DNA of 64,000 nucleotides from Collybia mongolica (taxonomy: Eukaryota; Basidiomycota; Agaricomycetes; Agaricales; Clitocybaceae). The notes under the pieces were generated by a model. That model was not told the DNA's origin and searched no databases. It saw nothing but the letters and a program-made list of their open reading frames with translations. The stretch is taken from the NCBI GenBank assembly GCA_013420905.1, contig JAAXNY010000006.1, positions 3,100,001-3,164,000 on the forward strand, in the 5' to 3' direction. Positions 11,601-23,900 of this stretch are shown in pieces. The position numbers and the translations under genes were made by a program. Numbering within the stretch: position 1 is the stretch's first letter; every line of letters begins with the position of its first letter.

Positions 11601-11999
11601 TGTAAGTGATGCGGGTGGGACATAGATGAAGTTTCCTTACTCTAGACCAGCTTCGCCTGTGAGTGTTGCCTCCCTAGAAGGCTTTTCAAACAAACATTCG
11701 AGGTGGGTGTTTCGACAGCGTTTACAAGGAGGGTTATCAGCACCCTCACATCTCATCTTTTGCTTTCTGCACGCATTCTGTCGGGTGGCTTAAGAGGACA
11801 CATTTCAGATTTTATTCGCAACTTACGCAAGCTCCTATGAGTCTACTTTGAGTACGGGCTCTTCGGTTCTATAGGATGAGGACGTACGAGGAACCCTGTT
11901 CAAAGTCTTCACGATTGGCTTTACATCACGTTTCTCGCCCTTGTCATCTTCCTCCTGCTTTTTTATCATGGAACCACTGCTATTCCCGCCAAGATCCAT
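8614..11999 (-). CDS. Zn2Cys6 (GAL4-type) fungal transcription factor with fungal_trans domain, multi-exon
   Basis: Assembled by GT-AG splicing. Exon 11925-11999 encodes MDLGGNSSGS...; exon 11827-11868 ends in GAC; exon 11641-11777 continues NACRKQKMRCEG...PPCKRCRNTHLEC. Together these form the six-cysteine zinc cluster that binds DNA, followed by a short coiled coil (RIRSLEAHVADIRHT). About ten further exons carry the alpha-helical fungal transcription-factor domain (GWSDNGWLSGGHAVRMAMEL, FYRQSLQIQHLHAELFHKAT) and end in a His/Gln/Pro-rich low-complexity tail. All splice joints I checked keep frame, except near 11,478-11,500, where either a very short intron (about 29 bases) or a one-base frameshift is needed. 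The start could lie further upstream. It should act in the nucleus; its targets are unknown. Confidence 0.87.
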
Positions 12000-12455
12000 T
12001 GGTTGGGCGTGCGGATATTCGACCGCCGTAAAGCTAGATGGGAGCGAGAAAGTATTGTGGGGAAAGGTGGCTTGTTGAACCACGAGACACACGGAACAGA
12101 TTAGGAGCACAAACAACCACAAGCTTCCAGGAATGGGTAAATAATGGTTATTTATGATGGTCCGTTTCTTCCAAGCATTCCACACAACCCAATTTGTTGT
12201 AATAGCATGAAGCCTCAAAAAGATATGTGCATATGAACACCAGGGGATAGGTAATATGCGCCTTTGTAAGAAAATTTAAAGAATTTTGTAAAAGACTACT
12301 GCAAGTATTTTACATATGTCACCTGAAGGGTTAGTTCAGGGCCGGAACGGCCCGTACCCGATCTTGATCTGGCTTCAGCAACCGGCGAGACATTTGAGCG
12401 GTGCGCAATGTCAAACTCATTCAAAAGAGTCCGTGGCAGCGACGACTGATTCTAC
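12000..12455. other. Intergenic region upstream of the Zn2Cys6 gene
   Basis: An open frame continues upstream of the chosen Zn2Cys6 start, so a further 5' exon is possible. Otherwise I see no gene. It probably holds divergent promoters for the regulator (minus) and the gene starting near 12,456 (plus). Confidence 0.4.
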
Positions 12456-12876
12456 ATGATTAGTATCTCAGGTATGTTCATGTCACTTTTATCTCATACT
12501 CTCAGGTGCTTCTTCCTTCAGTCGTACCCTTTTCTCAGTCCTAAACAGCTTAGTTTGCGTTCCTTCTCCCATGCTACGCTACATTCAAAACCCTTTCACA
12601 CCGACCTCTGTCGGAGTCAGATCTGTAAAGGTGGTCGATGTATTGGGTAGTCATTGGGGACTTCGTTGTCTTTGAATAGCTAGCTGAGTGGTAAGCCACT
12701 TTCGGTATCGGGCTAATTGAGCTGATCGTCTGCAGGCTTTCCTTCTATTGGGTATTGAAAACTACTTTCTTGTTATTATTTTCGCTACCGCTTGACATGT
12801 TTTCTAAGAAACATTTCAGGGCTCAGCATTTATTTAATATGCCTATCTCCAGCCGTTCCTCGGAAATATAGTATTA
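12456..12876 (+). pseudogene. 5' part of a host gene split by transposon insertion (unknown product)
   Basis: An ATG at 12456 is followed by a good 34-base intron-like gap (GTATGT...CTCAG), then an open exon to about 12,650. The translation is rich in Ser, Leu, Arg and Val (SFSRTLFSVLNSL, RYIQNPFTPTSVGVRSVKVV) and looks like a mitochondrial presequence. A further exon from 12820 (after TTTCAG) runs into the mariner-like element at 12877. If the element and one TA are removed, that exon's frame stays open into the ORF at 20398-20782. I recognise neither part. The exon linkage is inferred. Confidence 0.4.
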
Positions 12877-13451
12877 CAGTCGCGGACAAGCAAAGCCCTC
12901 CAAAAATTCTCACACATTTACCAGGACTAGACCGCTCGTGTGAATGCCGTGAAACTGCATAAATATCATATTTAGGACCTAATGAGTTTATCTACACGAG
13001 CCAATTTCTTGTAATTGAATTTTCAAAAAAGGAACCCCAAAATTTTTGGCCAGGCATGAAAAAAATCCCTAAAATAACAAAAAATAGTGCAATCGACTCC
13101 ATTCCTCAACCCGAATATGATTTCGAAACAAATTTTACATTTCCATGACTGGTTCAGTCAGAAAAAAAATTCGTAAAAAAGTCCGAAATTTGCCCACTGT
13201 AGCACTCTCGAGCCTAAATCCAATTGAAATGGTGAGTTTTTTTGTATTATCATTGATCTCATTCTTGACTGAAATAACGTCTAGTATTGGGGATGGGTGA
13301 AGTACAGATATAAACAAGTTCCCAAGCAGACTTTTGACAATGCAAAACAGGCTGCTATCACTGCACTTGATTCATGCCCGGTCAACGTCATCCAAAGGTT
13401 CATCAATTTAGCATGGCAGTTCATGAGCATGTACCAAATTGGGTTGACAGG

Positions 13452-13746
13452 TGTAACGGGCAAGGCACGGTCCAGGCTGTTAAACGAGAGGATATGAGGA
13501 GTTACGAGTGAGCATAGGGGTTTACGAGCGAACGAGGTCCCGAAACTGGTGTTGATTCGACAAAGTCGTACCAACTGCTGGCCAGCCACATATGGTCGGA
13601 ACTAATAAGTATAAACAAAGAGTCCGTTTGACTAAGTCGAAGGAAACGAGTCCGCGAGAGTCCGTGAATAGGTAAGTAAATGTTCAGTAACTAAGTAAGA
13701 GTCCGTTTGTGCTAATAGACCGTGGTCCGAAGACCTGACCCTCACA
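13452..13746 (-). repeat. 3' LTR of gypsy C
   Basis: On the minus strand it starts TGTGAG and ends GTTACA. It is near-identical to 19581-19875. Confidence 0.96.
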
Positions 13747-13781
13747 TTATCCCCCTTTTGAGGTGAAATGTGCACATCAGG

Positions 13782-16700
13782 CTACCGTCTGGGTACCCTG
13801 GGGTCGTAGCGTTTGGCGGGTTTCGACACACGACCAGTGCGAGTCATGGTACGATCGGCGGTCACGTACTCAGATCTCAATCTCTGACATACGGCTGGAG
13901 GAGAGGCAGGGCGAGCGGCAGGGGCGAGCGGAGGCATGGGGAGCACGGGATCTGTGTGAGGGGAAGAAGTCTGAGGGGTTAGTTCAGTAGAAACGGAAGG
14001 AATGTCGGTAGGAATAGGAATAGAAAAGGTTTGGCTAAGAACGAGCATGTGAGGATGAGGCGCGCGAGGATTTCGATGGTGGAAATGGTCAACAAGTTCG
14101 TTGCTCGAAGTGGGGATGTCAGAGAGGGGAACCCACAAATTTTCGGACTCTGGAAGGTTTTTCCATTGTACGAAATATTCGTAGCGGTGACCAATCTTGC
14201 GAGCATCGTGAATGGACTGAATAGAGAGCGCGGGATCGTTGGCGAGGTCGAAGGGTTCAGGGGAAGCATGAGGGCGAAATAGGGAAGGGTCACAATAGGG
14301 TTCGAGGAGGGAAACATGAAATACAGGGTGGAGACGAGAGAGATAGGAAGGGAGGTTGAGATGATAGGAAGAGGAGCTGATTTTCTTGATGATACGATAG
14401 GGACCCAACCAACGATGGTCGAGCTTGTCGGAAGGTCGCGTTGTCTTGATATTGCGACGGAGCAACCAAACGAGTTGGTCTTGCTTGAACTCTGGGGCTT
14501 GTAAGTGGCGTTGGTTGTAATAATGTGCTTGAATCTTCTGCGCGTGTTCCAGCTTGGCACGAAGTTCTTCGTGGATTTGAGTGAGCCGTTGCGCAAGGTC
14601 TTCAGCGGCAGGAACAGTTGAACATTCGGTAATCTGTGGTTCAAAAGTGGGGTGAAAAGCGAGGTTAGCGTAAAACGGGGTTTGTCGAGTGGACGCGTTC
14701 TCGAGGTTGTTGAACACGAACTCCGCGAGAGGAAGGTAATCAACCCAATCATCCTGCTGGTACAAGCAGTATGCACGCAGGTAAGTCTTGAGTGTCTGGT
14801 TGGTATGCTCAGTGAGACCATCTGTTTGCGGGTGATAGGCTGTGGAAGTATGAGTGTCAATATTCAAATGAGAGGTGAGAGCTTGCCAAAAGTGTGAAAC
14901 AAAAACAGAACCACGATCAGAGATGATTGAGTGGGGTAATCCGTGAAGGCAAAAAATGCGATCTAGGAATAACCATGCGAGGTTGGGAGCAGTGAGCGTC
15001 TCGTTACACGGCACGAAATGAGCGGCGCATGTTAGACGGTCACAAACGACCCAAATGGAGTCGTATCCATGCGAAACAGGGAGCTTTACAATGAAATCCA
15101 TCGAAATGGACTGCCAAGGGCGAGAAGGGATGTCGAGGGGTTGGAGAAGGCCGAATGGTTTGTGACGAGGGGTTTTGATGCAGGGACATGTTTTGCATGC
15201 TTTGATGTAGCGTCGGATGTAGGTATTCATACCGGGCCATGAATAGTCGCGTGAAACGGAACCCATCGTACGATTACGACCTGGGTGACCTCCAATGATG
15301 GAGTCATGTCGGGTATAAAGGATATCTGCTCGTAGAGGTGGTGGAACATAGAGACGACCTGCATGGAACACAAGGCCTGTTAAAGGTGGAAGCCTAGAGC
15401 TGGAGTCCTGAGTAAGAAACTTGTATATTCACTAATATAAGTGAGTACTAACCTGGAGTCCTGAGTAAGAAACTGGGGACTCCAGAACAAGCTACTCTAC
15501 ACCTATATACCTGTAGGAACAATAGTAGAGTACAATAAACAATGGAACAATAGAACAATGGAACAATAGAACAATAGAACAATAGAACAATGAAAGAAGC
15601 AAAACAATACCAAGCTAAGCTATATATACAGGTCAATTCTAACAAGGCCACCTTCAGTCTTGAAGTTCGAGTCACCTCTGACAATCGCCTTGCGCCAGTC
15701 CAAATCTTCCTGGAAAGCGCGCTTGAAGCGATCTAGCAACTGAGAGTTGTCGATAGAGAGTGTGGTGAGGGAACTGAGGGATGGAATAGGTGCTGAAGGA
15801 GTAGAATCTGAGGGAAAAAGATGCTCAGTGTGAGACTTGGTCAGTAGCACTCGACGTTGAGCTTCAAGGTGCTCATCCCCCTTTTGAGGGATGAAATCCA
15901 GGCGTCGCGACGGAGTGTCTGCAACATTGGAATGACCTGGACCCCAAGTGAGACAAAAATCAAAATCAGAAAGAAACATAGCCCATCGTGCTTGACGACG
16001 GTTAAGAACTTGAGAGGTCATGAAATACTCAAGATTTTTGTGGTCACAAATGACTGAAATTGGTACTGGGGAGCCAAGAACCCAAGCACGCATGTCATGA
16101 AATGAATCAACGACAGCGAGGAGCTCTTTATCATGGACGTTGTAGTTGATTTCTCTTGGTGAGAGCTTTCGGGAGTAGAAAGCGACAGGATGGAGAAATC
16201 CGTCACTATCTGGTTGCTGAAGGACACCCGAAATGGCGAAATCTGAGGCATCTGTGGCAAGGGTGCAAGGTGTGAGTGGGTCGAAGTGGGCGAGAACCGG
16301 AGATTTGATGAATTCAGCCTTTAACGCCTGAAAAGCGTCTCGAGCTGCACCTGCGAAATTCCAGTTTGAAGATTTTTTGGTAAGTTCAGTAAGTGGAAGA
16401 GTTAAACGAGAGTATCTGTCAATGAAGCGACGATAGAAATTGGTAAAACCAAGAAAAGATTGAAGATCCTTAACCTTTGTTGGCTCTGGCCATTCTGTGA
16501 TGGTTTCGAGTTTTTTGGGATTCATCTTAATGCCATCAGCACTGATGATGTAGCCCAGATATTCAACTTCAGAGCGATCAAATTCGCACTTCGTTGCATT
16601 GGCACAGAGTTGAGCATCACGGAGGCGGTCAAGAACCAATCCAACATGCCAATCATGCTCTTCCTGGGTTTTAGAGAAAATGAGAATGTCATCAAGATAG

Positions 16701-18160
16701 ACAACACAGACAATGTCCAGCAAGTCCCAAAGAACATCCTGAATGAAGGACTGCCATGCTGCTGGGGCATTAGTGAGACCATAAGGAACAACAAGATGTT
16801 CAAAAAGACCCAAGTGGGTACGAAAAGCGGTTTTCCACTCATCACCATCGCGAATGCGCAGGTGACTGTAGGCCGACTTCAAGTCGATAACCGTAAAGAC
16901 TTTACAGCCTTGAATGTGATCAAGAAGATCATTAACAAGAGGAAGAGGATACCTGTTTTTTTGTGTGATGGCGTTTAAGCCACGAAAATCAACACAGAGC
17001 CGAATGTTGCCGGTTTTCTTCCGAATGAAAAGGACTGGGGCACCAGCTGAGGAAGTGGAACGACGAATGTGGCCGCGCTTGAGGTTTGAGTTAACATACT
17101 CAGCCACAGCTTCGCGTTCTGCTGGTGTGAGGCGATAGATGGGGCCGAAGGGTGGTGTCTTCCCTTCTTTGAGCTCGATGTCGATGTCGAAAGGTCGATG
17201 CTCGGGGAGTTTGTCAAATTCCGAGGGATTGAAAACTGAATCAGCCCAAGGCCAATATTTCCCTGGAACAAAGGTGTGAAAATCCTCCTGAGGATCAGTC
17301 TGGCTATCCGAGGAGAAGGGAGCAGCAGATGATCCATCAGGTTCCGGAGGAGGGGGGTCAGTGCCAAATGAGTTTATGAAAACGGGAGAAGAGGAGTCAT
17401 GGAAGCATAAATAGCATACCTCCTCGCCTTTCGCAAGGCGAGTGAATTTTTTGGGGCTAACCACCTTGACATTAGGAGTCAAAGGGGTAGGAGTGGGGTC
17501 AAGAGGGGAGGGGGTAGAGTGACCGAAGCCATTCATCCCAACGAAAGCAGAAAGAAATGAGGTGCGAGGTTTCAAAGGAGGTTCAGGGTGGTCCTGAGGA
17601 GCAGAGGGTGGTGGTGGGGAAGTGGGTGGTATGAGACGAGAGGGCGAGAGGATCGGGTTAGATAGACCAAAGCCTAAACCAACAGCCAAAATTGAACGAA
17701 GCGCAGCTAAGGCAGGCTGTAGTGAAGGACCGAAGCCCTTGGCATACACCTTGGATGGGTTGGCCGGAGAGAGTCCACAACAGTTGAGCATGAGATGAGA
17801 CTCAGCCCAGTTGATGTTGGGATTGTGGTCCTGAAGCCAGTCAAGACCCAAAATGACTGGGTACCCAACTGCGACAACAGCGAGGGCCCGAGTTTCTGAG
17901 TGAGAGCCTACAGAAATGTTAGCAAAGACATCTTGGGTGATCAGTCCAGATGCGATAGGACGGTCGTCAACCGCCATGATAGGAATGGGTACACCCTTGA
18001 GACGACGAGGGAGGGAATGACGAGATGCAAAGTTCTCGGATATACAAGATGTGGTGGCGCCACAGTCAACCATGGCGTACATCGTAATAGAAGACCTGTT
18101 AGGAAAACAAAGTTTGATAGCAATGAAGAAATGGTTAGCTGAAAAACGAGAAGATGACAA
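13782..18160 (-). pseudogene. Pol of gypsy C (protease-RT-RNase H-integrase-chromodomain), split by a solo LTR
   Basis: Open from at least 18160 (the frame extends upstream to overlap the end of Gag) to the insertion at 15644, then from 15377 to 13782 in the same frame. Protease: AMVDCGATTSCIS, with DCG in place of the common DSG. RT: VCVVYLDDILIFSKT. RNase H: TLATDASDFAISGVLQQ. Integrase: [43 protein letters not shown]. Chromodomain: YEYFVQWKNLPESENLWVPL. Without the insertion it would be about 1,370 residues. The chromodomain is known to steer integration to heterochromatin in chromoviruses. The solo LTR truncates RNase H-integrase linkage, so it is not functional as it stands. Confidence 0.93.
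15378..15644. mobile_element. Solo LTR (267 bp) inside gypsy C pol
   Basis: Starts TGTTA and ends TAACA, with the 5-bp duplication AGGCC on both sides (15373-15377 and 15645-15649). It contains two direct copies of GGAGTCCTGAGTAAGAAACT and an 8-bp tandem repeat (ACAATAGA/ACAATGGA, about 15,540-15,592). Size, ends and duplication fit a solo LTR; a small non-autonomous LTR element is also possible. Confidence 0.85.
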
Positions 18161-18300
18161 AAAGATATAAGCAGGAATGAGAAATCGAGAGGGTATATAT
18201 GACCCATCCGTAGTACGGACAAATCGGGGCTCCGGCTCGCGAAGAGCGGAAAGATGAGTCCCAGCATCAACTGAAAGCCCAGGGACAGAGGTACTTCCGG

Positions 18301-19484
18301 TTAGGCTTTTCCTGAAGGAAGAGCCTTGGTGGTCGTGAAGCGCTTCTTTGCAGCCTCCAGCATGTTAGGGCATTCAGTGGCCTTGTGGTTTGCCCCGCCG
18401 CAATACATACATAAATTCTGTTCACAGTGGCGCTTCTTCTCAGCATCGGTGAGCAGGCCGCAAGGTTTGACAGTCTTTGTTGCGTCGATCTCCATTGGTA
18501 CTCCAGCTGGTAATGTTGAGGGGGCTGGAGACGAGCTGGAGGGAGTAGGATAGGTGGTAGTGGTGTTAGGACAAGAGTTGGAGGGATTTTTGTTGGATGA
18601 TGATGATTTCGACTCGAGGCGCCGTTCGACTTCGCGTTTGTGGACACGATTGTCAATGTCAATGGCAAAGTTGACATATTTCTTGAAGGTCTTGGGGCGA
18701 GAGTGACGGGCGTGTAAGAGATGATATCCTTCACAGCGGGCTTGAGCCGCTTGTAGAAGGTGTTGATCTTCGTTTGTTCACTCCAATCAACATGAACAAT
18801 AAGTTCAAAGTACCGTGCAGCATAAGCCGCAATGGAACCTGTCTGTTGGAGGGCGTTGATTTTGTTCTTCGCTGAGGTGGTGACATTTGGATTTCCGAAA
18901 TGTTGCTCGAAAGCAGAGCAAAAGTTCTTAAAATTGGAAAGAAGGTGAGCTTGAGACACACAAACAGAAATATACCATTGTTTGGCTACTCCTTCATCAA
19001 AAAAGGATGCCATGTAGACGCATCTGTCTTCCTCGGTAGGGAGCGTGCCACGTGAGAGGCTGATTGCATCAGCGATGTCCAAAAGGAACGTTGGTACGTC
19101 ATCGGCTTTACCCTTGAATGGTTTTGGCTTGCGGAAACGCGCCGCACCCCGTGGGTTCAGCGGATCAATGGGTGGAGGAGCTGGGGCAGGGACAGGTGCT
19201 GGAGGTGGTGGTGGAGCCGGTTGGAAGTTCATTGCCGCCATCCGGTCCATCAGCAAGGAGAGCAGTTGCGACGACTGTGTGATGGCTTGTTGGCTGTCTC
19301 TCACGACCTCCGAGAGGTTGTTGAATTGCATGACAAGACTGCCGAAGTCGTCCCAGGTTGGCGCTGCAGTGGGAGGTTGTTGTCTCGGCTGATCCGACAG
19401 ATCTGCCTGGCCATCTGCAGGGACGGGACCCTGCGATGATTCCCATGGCTGCGATTCCCAATCAGACTGCATGTTGTTTGACAT
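18301..19484 (-). pseudogene. Gag of gypsy C, one frameshift
   Basis: Starts at the ATG at 19484. It has a Gln/Pro-rich N-terminus, a proline-rich linker near residues 90-110, the Ty3 capsid core (FKGKADDVPTFLLDIADAIS, VAKQWYISV, FEQHFGNPN) and a C-terminal CCHC knuckle CMYCGGANHKATEC that would bind genomic RNA. Near 18,710, after RLKPAVKDIIS, the frame must shift by one base to continue through FKKYVNFAIDIDNRVHKREV to the knuckle and the stop at 18301. A one-base deletion is the simplest explanation. Pol follows in the -1 frame relative to Gag, the usual arrangement for frameshift expression. Confidence 0.85.
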
Positions 19485-19580
19485 GTGCCCGTAGAAGCTA
19501 TCCTAAAGGAGAAAAAGTCAAAAAAGAAGTAAATCAAAAATAGCTACGAGTTTTGTGGTTTTTTGTTGGTCGAATCAAAC

Positions 19581-19875
19581 TGTAACGGGCAAGGCACGGT
19601 CCAGGCCATTAAACGAGAGGATACGAGGAGTTACGAGTGAGCATAGGGGTTTACAAGCGAATGAGGTCCCGAAACTGGTGTTGATTCGACAAAGTCGTAC
19701 CAACTGCTGGCCAGCCACATATGGTCGGAACTAATAAGTATAAACAAAGAGTCCGTTTGACTAAGTCGAAGGAAACGAGTCCGCGAGAGTCCGTGAATAG
19801 GTAAGTAAATGTTCAGTAACTAAGTAAGAGTCCGTTTGTGCTAATAGACCGTGGTCCGAAGACCTGACCCTCACA
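19581..19875 (-). repeat. 5' LTR of gypsy C
   Basis: 295 bp. Differences from the other copy cluster near one end, and three of about five are CG versus TG/CA changes. Confidence 0.96.
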
Positions 19876-20397
19876 ACAGGGTGAGCAGCAGTGTAGGCAG
19901 TGAGAAAACAAAAGGGTCATCCTCAGTAAAAAAACAAAGTCAAACTTTAGTTGCGAGTTTCGACATCACCCAAATGTAGTGGTCAAGGGCCAGCCCAAAG
20001 TAGTCAAAAATCATTCAGTTTCTCCCAAATGGCCAAATCCACATTGAAAGTTGACAAAATCATGAGTTTGAATTACCATTTTTGTTGACTTGTATGACTT
20101 TTTGTTGACTTTGTCATTACTGACTGAGCATGACTTTATTTTTTACTGAGGGTCATTGATCAGTCTCGCAGAGTGCCATGATGCACCTTGACGTCATCAC
20201 GTCGATGCCCTGAGGTGACTAAAAATGCCAAAAACTTGGTCAAAAAATTTGGCCAACCTAATATCCCGTGGGAAAAACTTCGGAGGTGCTTTTTTCGACA
20301 TATTTTAACATCCTGAGTTCGAATATGAAGTCAGAATTTTGATAGAAATCCTCCTCTTGGAGATATCAGATTGGAGGGCTTTGCTTGTCCGCGATTG

Positions 20398-20782
20398 TAG
20401 AACCTCAATTGGATACAGGCATCATATTAATCCAACGCGATGCGCTAATGTTCCTTCAGTCCCTACTATTGGCTCTTTGGGAACGGTATGGTGCCTTATC
20501 AAGAAAAGTTCGGCTGCCGGACAACCTGGAATCAGTTCCGGCCCATCGGATGCCGACGAATGTCTCCGGTCAGCAACAATAGGGTTCTGGCAGACCCATG
20601 GCCCGTCGTTGCTAAGCACCTTCCAAACATCTGGAGCTACTCGAAGCGCTGGTCTGAGAACCATTATGCAATTCAAGGTACATCAGCAGAACGTCGAGCG
20701 TCGAGAAACGAGTCTCAATCAGGAACTCAATCGTGTTGTCACACCTTCCCTGTCACCATCCTTCCAGTCTCAACATGCGTAA
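20398..20782 (+). pseudogene. 3' part of the host gene split by element D (unknown product)
   Basis: A frame open from the transposon edge to TAA at 20780-20782. The translation is well-mixed and coding-like (VPTIGSLGTVWCLIKKSS, ISSGPSDADECLRSA, LRTIMQFKVHQQNVERRE), with a helical C-terminal end. It has no motif I can name. Joined at the single TA to the exon at 12820-12876 the frame remains open, which suggests element D landed in coding sequence. Confidence 0.45.
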
Positions 20783-20908
20783 AACATAACTCACGTGGAC
20801 AGTGATTATACAGGCAGTGTTGGTATATGTACAAGAAAAATTTCGGATATAAGTCCTGTTCATACACGTTCTAAGTTATACTCTATATACAAGGGGGTTA
20901 TCAAGTAA

Positions 20909-23900
20909 TCATGGTCCAACGCGATGTCGCCTGAAGGCCCCCTCAACATCTGGCTTTGTATAGTCTAATGAAATACCACTGTCTCCGTAACACTGCGCTA
21001 TACGTTTTGAAAATAACTCTGTAATCCTTAGAAGCTCCTCTTCGCAGGCCTTCCAAACTCCAACCATGACAGTACCAGGAGCGATCCCGCGACTCTCATC
21101 AGTTGTTGACTTCCCCGAGGCTTCTGCGAAATGTTTCGCGACCCGTGTGGAGAGTGTGTCGATATGTTTGCGGACTTCCTTTGTACTGAACTCCTTAACA
21201 GTCTTCCGAAGTGCGGCTTTGCTGTATAGATTATTGTTGGAAATTTCAGTCGGAGCTGTGGTCTTGAGAAGACGCTCGACACCTTCGAAGTAGTCCTGAC
21301 GAGAAGAGATTAAGTATGAAGTCTGTTGAGTCAGTTTTCATGCACACAATTATTCTGGCAAACGGCCGCCGAAGGACAATTTTTACGTAGGCATTGAGGT
21401 TTTCGTCATAGATGGCTTCAGCTCTCTTGGAAAAACCTGCAATAGATCCAACTTCCATCCGAGAGGTCTCTGCCACAAAGTGGTGCATATTTTCTTTTCA
21501 ATAAATGAACAAACATTCCCTCTAAAAACGAATGGGGGCATACCAATAAGAATGACATGATAGTTTAGTTGACCCTTGTCTTCTCCTTCCCCGTCCATTT
21601 TTGCCATGTGTTTCAGGGAATCGAAAATGGTCTGAACAATTTTCTCATATGCGGCATCGATATTTGTGCGTATCTCCAAGTTGTCGGCGTCAATCAACTG
21701 ATTTTCCACGCGGGCAATGTAAGTTGGAAAGTATTTGACAAAATGAGCTACGCCCTGGCGCTTCTTGCTGCTTAATTTTGTTTGCTCAATATCTTGAATT
21801 TGCTCATTCTGGAATGTGAAGTCAGCTATTGCTGTTCCTTGACGACCAATGAAAGGGCCATACAATGTGTCGGTCAAATATGCCCTTCAGACGCGCTTGT
21901 TGTTTACTCAAAATGTTGAGAAGAGACTGGCTCCCTCGTTCATCAGCGGCATTTGAGAAGCGTTCTAGTGAAACAAGGACTCCAACTATTTCCCTGTCCG
22001 CTAGGAATGTTAGCACATAGAGCCGGTTCTCAATAGATAGACTAACATGGGGTCCTTGAGAAGTGCATTGTCAAGCCACGCCTTCAACTCAGCTGGCAGA
22101 AAACCGAAGATAAGGTCCATAGCACCACGGACAAGTTTTACTGTAGCCTGTGTGAGACCAGCGGTTCGAGCTGCCTGTCTTTTAAAATAATTATCAAGGC
22201 CCATGTAATCAGCAAACGTAAGGGCAGCATCATTGATCTGTAAGAAATCCGTAATAAATTCATCTTCACGGGATATAGACGAAGCCAACTGCTCCAAAAT
22301 AAGACCGAATGCCTAAAACAATGTCAATGGGTGCATGTACGCATAAAATCGACGAACAAACCTCAGCAACTCTTAGCTCGCCATCTGGAGCTCGGTCTTT
22401 ATCCTTTTGGCGGCCTTCAATGGGAGATCGTATGATAGTTCCCGCACGCCGCATACCAGCAGCACCTTTCGAGATTCCGGTCGCCGCAGTTGAGCTGAAG
22501 CCTGACCCAAGAGGTTGATCCAACCCTGCCATGTGAATGACAAAAACGTACCTTGTTCATTGCTATCTTCTGGAGCTCGCCTTACGAGATCCGCGTAGAT
22601 AAACAACAACGCCTTTATCTGCGTATTATGCAGTTCACTAGCAGCGGAAAAGTAAGCCTGTAGTTCCGTATTAGCCTCAAAGGGGACCTGGACAATAACA
22701 GCTTACAGCGCAGAGTTTGGCATAAACAGTCTCATCCATTTCTTTCAGATATAATATCAACCCCGCATAACGCCCCAAATAAGACTCCATCTCTTGGTGT
22801 TGCAGTATGGTTGGTTTATGGTGTCCCGTCCCGGTTAAAATTCCATTGTTATCGCCGAGCAATAAAGTAGACTACTCGGATATTGGGTCAATATAGAAGG
22901 GAAGAGGAATTTTTTCTTTATTGGCACTCACCTGGGCAGTAAACATGATTGATAGAAAATCTAGTATTCGCTTGCAGAACTGAGAATTATGTGTTCGATA
23001 TTCCTGTAATCGTTCCATGGTGGCCGCCATATCTGGGAAATTTGGCTTCAGATTTTACATCATAGGTACAAAACCTTACCGGTTTCACGACCTGCTTGTA
23101 GCGCCTTGTATAGCTCAGCCGCAGCCTCCTCTAGACGCTGCATACTCTTCGACTTCTCAAGAGATTCTTGGGCAAGGGTCATTAACACTTCTTGGCTAAC
23201 ATTCACCGTTTGCTAAGTGGACATTTCCAGTTGATTGCAGTAAGTATTAAATGAGTCAACATACGAGAAGATTTTCCAATTCATTCAAAAGTGTTCGCTG
23301 ATTTTGTGTCTGCACCTGTAAACCTCGATTCTGCGACTGTATATATGATATATCATCGCTGACAGTCTAGGAAACGTGAACGATGAATTAAGGATACGTA
23401 TGTGAGACCTTACATTAAGATGGATTTTATAGGAAGAAACCAAACTATCCATGTTGTCCAACTCTGAGATAGCGTCATCCATGTATTTTAAAACCGCTCC
23501 AATTCTATCATCAGACTCTAGGAATGAGTGAATGTTGGCCTGTATACACTTGGGTGAGGTACGTTACACTCCACAAGCTAGGAATGAATACTTTATCAAG
23601 AGCCATCAACTCGTCCAATAATCGGGCTTCAATCAGATCGGCTGCCCCTCTTGCTGTTTGCCTCCCAATAATACTGTCACTGGCCCATTCATAGCCTTCA
23701 ATCATTTCTTCCACAGTTGACATTGTAGCAGTGGTATTCTCGTCATCAGCCTCCCTGTCAGAATGAGTACCTCTTCCACCAGTTATCAACCGGTCCAGCG
23801 TCCCTTGATTTGCGGTATCGTAAAACGAGATACGCGTATTCTGGTCCCGACGAGGGACGGGATTGTCAGCGGCGTCTCCACGAGAAAATTGTATGCTAGA

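Larger units (their letters stand above)
13452..19875 (-). mobile_element. Complete recent Ty3/gypsy chromovirus C
   Basis: The two 295-bp LTRs (13452-13746 and 19581-19875) differ at about five positions, all transitions. The 5-bp target duplication ACAGG is perfect (13447-13451 and 19876-19880). The minus strand reads 5' LTR, gag, pol, polypurine tract (AAAAGGGGGATAA) and 3' LTR. The only visible damage is one frameshift in gag and a solo LTR inserted in pol. CpG sites are plentiful, which fits a young insertion. Confidence 0.96.
13207..19929 (+). pseudogene. C-terminal remnant of a DDE transposase (element D), split by gypsy C
   Basis: The remnant reads LNPIEM, a GT-AG intron (13232-13284), then WGWVKYRYKQVPKQTF...CPVNVIQRFINLAWQFMSMYQIGLTG up to 13451. 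After the 6.4-kb gypsy and its ACAGG duplication the frame resumes at about 19881 with AV-KQKGH-like residues and ends at TAA 19927. Two stops (TGA and TAG) lie in that last piece. The NPIE motif holds the last acidic catalytic residue. The family is a transposase type common in mushroom genomes; the N-terminal catalytic part is missing. Confidence 0.72.
12877..20397 (+). mobile_element. Mariner-like DNA transposon D carrying a nested gypsy element
   Basis: The terminal inverted repeats are 27 bp with one mismatch: CAGTCGCGGACAAGCAAAGC at 12877 and its complement ending at 20397. TA flanks both ends (12875-12876 and 20398-20399). Without the inserted gypsy (13452-19875 plus one 5-bp duplication) the element is about 1.1 kb, so it is internally deleted. 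It keeps only the C-terminal end of a transposase and cannot move itself. Confidence 0.88.

Noticed and set aside
13782..14900. Multiple plus-strand ORFs across gypsy C
   Set aside because: All are antisense shadows of the pol gene.
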